Source: Caecibacteroides pullorum (GTDB taxonomy: Bacteria > Bacteroidota > Bacteroidia > Bacteroidales > Bacteroidaceae). From it: 64,000 nt of DNA. The stretch lies in assembly GCF_019239235.1 (NCBI RefSeq), contig NZ_JAAZTS010000010.1:1-64000 (forward strand), in the 5' to 3' direction. Positions 60,767 to 64,000 of the stretch are shown one piece after another (position 1 is the stretch's first letter; every line of letters begins with the position of its first letter). The notes beneath the pieces were generated by a model, which saw only the letters and a program-made list of their open reading frames with translations, had not been told where the DNA came from and made no database searches. A program made the translations under genes and the position numbers.

Positions 60767-61213
60767 ATGATACCAAATATGCTGAAAGTACAGATTATCA
60801 ACCGTTCAAAGCATCCGCTTCCAGCCTATGCCACTGAACTGTCGGCAGGCATGGATTTACGTGCCAACCTGTCCGAACCGATGACTCTCGCACCCATGCA
60901 ACGCTGTCTGATACCTACTGGACTGTACATTGCACTTCCTCCTGGCTTTGAAGCACAAGTACGCCCTCGCAGCGGATTGGCTCTAAAGAAAGGAATAACG
61001 GTGCTCAACTCCCCCGGCACGATAGATGCTGATTATCGAGGAGAAATATGTGTCATCCTGATCAATCTGTCAGCCGAACCATTTGTTATTGAGGACGGAG
61101 AACGCATTGCACAGATGGTTATAGCCCGTCATGAGCAAGCCATTTGGAAAGAAGTAGAAGTATTGGATGAAACACAACGCGGTGCTGGCGGTTTCGGACA
61201 TACAGGTATGTAG
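60767..61213 (+). CDS. dut: Deoxyuridine 5'-triphosphate nucleotidohydrolase
   Basis: dUTPase removes dUTP and supplies dUMP for thymidylate synthesis. All five trimeric-dUTPase motifs can be found: [10 protein letters not shown] (I), RPRSGLA (II), [10 protein letters not shown] (III), RIAQMVIA (IV) and [10 protein letters not shown] at the very end (V). The 148-residue length is normal. ATG at 60767 or 60779 (MLKVQIIN) are both possible starts. The TPR lipoprotein gene follows after 33 bases. Confidence 0.96.
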   Translation: MIPNMLKVQIINRSKHPLPAYATELSAGMDLRANLSEPMTLAPMQRCLIPTGLYIALPPGFEAQVRPRSGLALKKGITVLNSPGTIDADYRGEICVILINLSAEPFVIEDGERIAQMVIARHEQAIWKEVEVLDETQRGAGGFGHTGM

Positions 61214-61246
61214 AAATCTGTAAATAAAAAACGAATAAATCGAGTA

Positions 61247-63055
61247 ATGAGATACAAACTGAACAAATGGCTGGGAACAATTCTTGCGATATGCCTATTG
61301 ATGTCATGCGGAATGGTTCGTGAAGGAAACAGAACAAAGATTTCCGCGAGCACAACAACAATAGTCATGGCAGATACTTTGGCTCCAGCTCTCCAACGCA
61401 AATATAACTATTTTTTTCTGGAAGCAGTACGGATGAAAACGCAGCAGAAATATGATGCCGCCTTCGACCTATTACAACATTGTCTACGTATCCGTCCCAA
61501 TGCTCCTTCAGCACTGTTCGAATTATCGCAGTTTTACATGGCCTTGAAACAGGAAGAACAAGCGGTAATTTCACTGGAAAAAGCAGTGCATTACGCTCCA
61601 GATAATTATTGGTATGCACAAGGATTAGTCAATCTCTATCTGCAACAACAGAACACAGAGAAAGCCACTGTATTATTGGAAGACATGACAATACGCTTTC
61701 CTGACAAACTAGATCCTATTTACAATCTGCTGGATATCTATAACCGCCAACAACTGTACGACAAAGTGCTGGTACTACTTAACCGACTGGAAGAAAAGCT
61801 TGGTAAAAGCGAACAAATCAGTATGGAAAAGTTCCGTATCTACCTGCAACAAGACGATCGTAAAAATGCATTCCGCGAAATAGAGAGTTTAGTGAGTGAA
61901 TACCCTAATGATCTTCGCTATCAAGTAGTATTAGGAGACGTCTATTTGGATAACAACAAAACAGAAGAAGCCTATACTCTTTATCAAAAAGTACTGACCG
62001 AAGAACCAGACAATGCGATGGCTCTCTATTCAATGGCTTCTTATTATGAGAAAACCGGACAAAAAGAACTTTATAACCAACAGCTTGATACCATCTTGCT
62101 GAACAAGAAAGTAGAACCAGCCACCAAACTGGAAGTTATGCGCCGACTAATTGTACAGAACGAACAAGCTGGCCAAGACAGTACTCGTATCATAACCTTG
62201 TTCGACCGTATCATGGAACAGGAATCTGATGATGCCAACATGCCAATGCTATACGCACAATACCTTCTGTCAAAAGGCATGAACAAACAATCTATTCCTG
62301 TACTCAACAAAGTACTCGACATCGATCCGACCAATACGGCAGCTCGTATGACGCTACTGGGCGAAGCTGTTCGTAGCGAAGATTATCAGGAAATCATCCG
62401 TTTATGTGAAGCTGGAGTTGAAGCCAACCCTGATATGTTGGAATTCTATTTTTACCTGGCTATCGCCTACAACCAAGCCGAACGAACAGACGATGCACTT
62501 GCTATTTGTCAAAAAGCATTAACGCACGTCACTAAAGATAGTAAAAAAGAAGTTGTATCCGACTTTTATGCCATCATTGGCGACGCCTGGCATACAAAAG
62601 ACAAGAATGAAGAGGCCTACGCCGCTTACGATTCAGCCTTGGTCTATAACCCCAATAATATAGGAGCATTGAACAACTATGCTTACTATCTTTCTTTGGA
62701 ACGCAAGAATCTGGACAAAGCAGAAGAAATGAGCTATAAAACGGTGAAAGCCGAACCTCAAAATGCGACCTATCTGGATACATACGCCTGGATTCTGTTC
62801 GAAAAAGAGAATTATGTACAAGCCCGCCTGTATATCGACCAAGCCATGAAGAGTGATGAAGAAAAAAGCGCCGAAGTAGTAGAACATTGCGGCGACATTT
62901 ATTACATGGTAAACGAAGTAGAACAAGCTGTGAAATATTGGCAGCAGGCACTCGATATGGGCAGCGATTCGGAAACACTGAAACAGAAGATAAAGCAACG
63001 AAAATACATCCGCGAACCCGAAAAAAGACTGAATAAAAATGAATGTAAAGAATAA
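61247..63055 (+). CDS. TPR-repeat lipoprotein
   Basis: A 602-residue protein with a lipoprotein signal (lipobox LLMSC, Cys21) followed by ten or more TPR units from about 55 to 590, for example PNAPSALFELSQFYMALKQEEQAVISLEKAVHYAPDN and DNAMALYSMASYYEKTGQKE. It should sit in the periplasm, attached to a membrane, as a protein-interaction scaffold. The gene overlaps the next by 17 bases, and the order dut, TPR, DUF4292, envC suggests a role in envelope assembly. No enzymatic domain is visible. Confidence 0.92.
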   Translation: MRYKLNKWLGTILAICLLMSCGMVREGNRTKISASTTTIVMADTLAPALQRKYNYFFLEAVRMKTQQKYDAAFDLLQHCLRIRPNAPSALFELSQFYMALKQEEQAVISLEKAVHYAPDNYWYAQGLVNLYLQQQNTEKATVLLEDMTIRFPDKLDPIYNLLDIYNRQQLYDKVLVLLNRLEEKLGKSEQISMEKFRIYLQQDDRKNAFREIESLVSEYPNDLRYQVVLGDVYLDNNKTEEAYTLYQKVLTEEPDNAMALYSMASYYEKTGQKELYNQQLDTILLNKKVEPATKLEVMRRLIVQNEQAGQDSTRIITLFDRIMEQESDDANMPMLYAQYLLSKGMNKQSIPVLNKVLDIDPTNTAARMTLLGEAVRSEDYQEIIRLCEAGVEANPDMLEFYFYLAIAYNQAERTDDALAICQKALTHVTKDSKKEVVSDFYAIIGDAWHTKDKNEEAYAAYDSALVYNPNNIGALNNYAYYLSLERKNLDKAEEMSYKTVKAEPQNATYLDTYAWILFEKENYVQARLYIDQAMKSDEEKSAEVVEHCGDIYYMVNEVEQAVKYWQQALDMGSDSETLKQKIKQRKYIREPEKRLNKNECKE

Positions 63056-63623
63056 ATTCCGTACGCGGCCATTTATGCCGCTATTGTGTCTAATGGCTTT
63101 GCTGATAGGCTTGGCCGGTTGTAAGACTTCCCGTCAAGCAGGGAGTAAAAGCAACGAAACCGGCTATCTTTCGTCCAAAGTGACTTTGACCGTGCCTACC
63201 AAGGATGCTGTTCTGACAGTTAACGGCACCATGAAACTAAAGAACGGTGAACGGATGCAACTTTCCTTCCTCATGCCGATATTGCGTTCCGAAGTGGCGC
63301 GCATTGACATCACGCCCGACGAAGTAATCCTGGTAGACCGCATGGGCAAACGCTACGTGCAGGCCTCACGTCAGGAACTGAAAGGCATGCTTCCCAAGAA
63401 AGCGACTTTCCAACACTTGGAAAAGTTACTTTATGCGGCTTCACGTCCCGGTGGAAAGAATACGTTGACCGGTAGTGAACTGGGCATTCCTTCGCTGGAG
63501 AAAGGAAAAATAGAGTTGACAGACTTTTCCACCAAACCTTTTAACCTGACTCCGACACAACTTTCCTCCCGCTATCAAAAGGTGGAACTTCATGAACTAC
63601 TTGAAATGTTGATGAGCCTATGA
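63039..63623 (+). CDS. DUF4292-domain lipoprotein
   Basis: A 194-residue protein with a lipoprotein signal (LIGLAGC, Cys28) and a beta-rich body (KVTLTVPTKDAVLTVNGTMKLKNGERMQLSFLMPILRSEVARIDITPDEVILVDR) that resembles LolB/LppX-type lipid-carrier folds, as seen in DUF4292 proteins. Its start overlaps the TPR gene by 17 bases and its stop overlaps the next start (ATGA at 63620-63623), so all are translated from one message. The fold similarity to LolB is inferred from pattern; Bacteroidota lack a clear LolB. Confidence 0.88.
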   Translation: MNVKNKFRTRPFMPLLCLMALLIGLAGCKTSRQAGSKSNETGYLSSKVTLTVPTKDAVLTVNGTMKLKNGERMQLSFLMPILRSEVARIDITPDEVILVDRMGKRYVQASRQELKGMLPKKATFQHLEKLLYAASRPGGKNTLTGSELGIPSLEKGKIELTDFSTKPFNLTPTQLSSRYQKVELHELLEMLMSL

Positions 63624-64000
63624 AACGGTTCTTGTGTGCGTTAGCTGGATGCCTTTGTCTGCTGCTGCCTCTAATGGCTCAGTCGAACAAGCTCATCAAA
63701 GAGCTGGAAAGTAAGCGCGGCGCTTTGCAGAAACAGATTGCCGAATCGGAAAGCCTGTTGCAAACCACAACCAAGAATGTAGGTAGCCAGCTGAAAGGAC
63801 TAGCCGCCCTGACGGGGCAGATCGAGGAACGTAAACGCTACATTCTGGCCATCAACAGCGACATGGATGCCATCGATCGCGAACTGGTCTCGCTGGAACG
63901 GCAACTCAATCAGCTACAGAAAGAATTAAAAGATAAAAAAACAAAATATGCGGCTTCGGTCAACTACCTTTACCGCAACCATACGATTCAGGACAAGCTG
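63620..64000 (+). CDS. envC: Murein hydrolase activator EnvC-like protein, N-terminal part only
   Basis: The frame opens at 63620 and runs to the window end without a stop (127 codons visible). It starts with a signal peptide (FLCALAGCLCLLLPLMAQS) followed by a long coiled coil (KLIKELESKRGALQKQIAES and onward to RELVSLERQLNQLQKELKDK). That is the layout of EnvC-type proteins, whose C-terminal M23 peptidase-like domain would lie outside the window. EnvC activates amidases at the septum. The call rests on the coiled coil and operon position, since the M23 domain cannot be seen. Confidence 0.75.
   Translation, partial: MKRFLCALAGCLCLLLPLMAQSNKLIKELESKRGALQKQIAESESLLQTTTKNVGSQLKGLAALTGQIEERKRYILAINSDMDAIDRELVSLERQLNQLQKELKDKKTKYAASVNYLYRNHTIQDKL

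Overview
The window is a chromosomal segment of a Bacteroidota gut bacterium, most likely Bacteroides or Phocaeicola (Bacteroidaceae). The evidence is a SusC/SusD pair, promoters of the Bacteroides type (TTTG at -33 and TAnnTTTG at -7) in front of many genes, the long form of IspG, a five-gene rpoN-PAP2-gcvH-purE-ispG run, a glycine-lipid acyltransferase pair (glsA-glsB), and CAZyme genes of pectin (rhamnogalacturonan) type. No rRNA, tRNA or CRISPR array was seen.

Layout. 1-8 kb is an AT-rich accessory region: an edge-truncated gene, a 1.6 kb stretch without a convincing gene, an orphan SusC/SusD pair with a Crp/Fnr regulator, and an orphan YhcG-type nuclease. 8.2-13.4 kb (minus strand) is the run rpoN, PAP2 protein, gcvH, purE, ispG. 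13.4-18.7 kb (plus) holds an aminopeptidase P, an M3 peptidase and a DUF418 membrane protein. 18.8-22.0 kb (minus) has a nucleoside kinase and a membrane histidine-kinase-like protein that lacks the phospho-accepting His. 22.0-28.4 kb has a Na/Pi cotransporter, rubredoxin, a Ca2+ P-type ATPase, a HAD phosphatase and ribF.

28.4-31.7 kb is the most unusual locus. A promoter flanked by two copies of a perfect dyad (TATCG-N5-CGATA) reads into a 29-residue membrane peptide, a CPBP (Abi) intramembrane protease, three divergent membrane proteins of DUF2975 type that all end in the same tail KEEQDLTI, another two-helix membrane protein, and finally a 69-residue YozG-like HTH regulator. It looks like a self-regulated membrane-signalling or immunity cassette. 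32-40.5 kb is a small CAZyme cluster with an AraC regulator, GH43, GH42, GH2 and a CE12 rhamnogalacturonan acetylesterase, without its own SusC/SusD. 40.6-56.2 kb (minus) is the division and cell wall (dcw) cluster from rsmH to ftsZ plus a GatB/YqeY gene; no mraZ is present. 56.7-59.3 kb has an ECF-like sigma factor (minus) and glsA-glsB (plus). 59.3-64 kb has dgt (minus) and the run dut, TPR lipoprotein, DUF4292 lipoprotein and envC (cut by the window end).

Several gene junctions carry degenerate short tandem repeats with periods of 21, 22-23 or 42 bp (0.63, 15.1, 28.4, 31.7, 56.3 and 57.4 kb). Two distant loci share the same 42-bp core. These repeats and the 28.4-31.7 kb cassette are the parts least explained by ordinary annotation.
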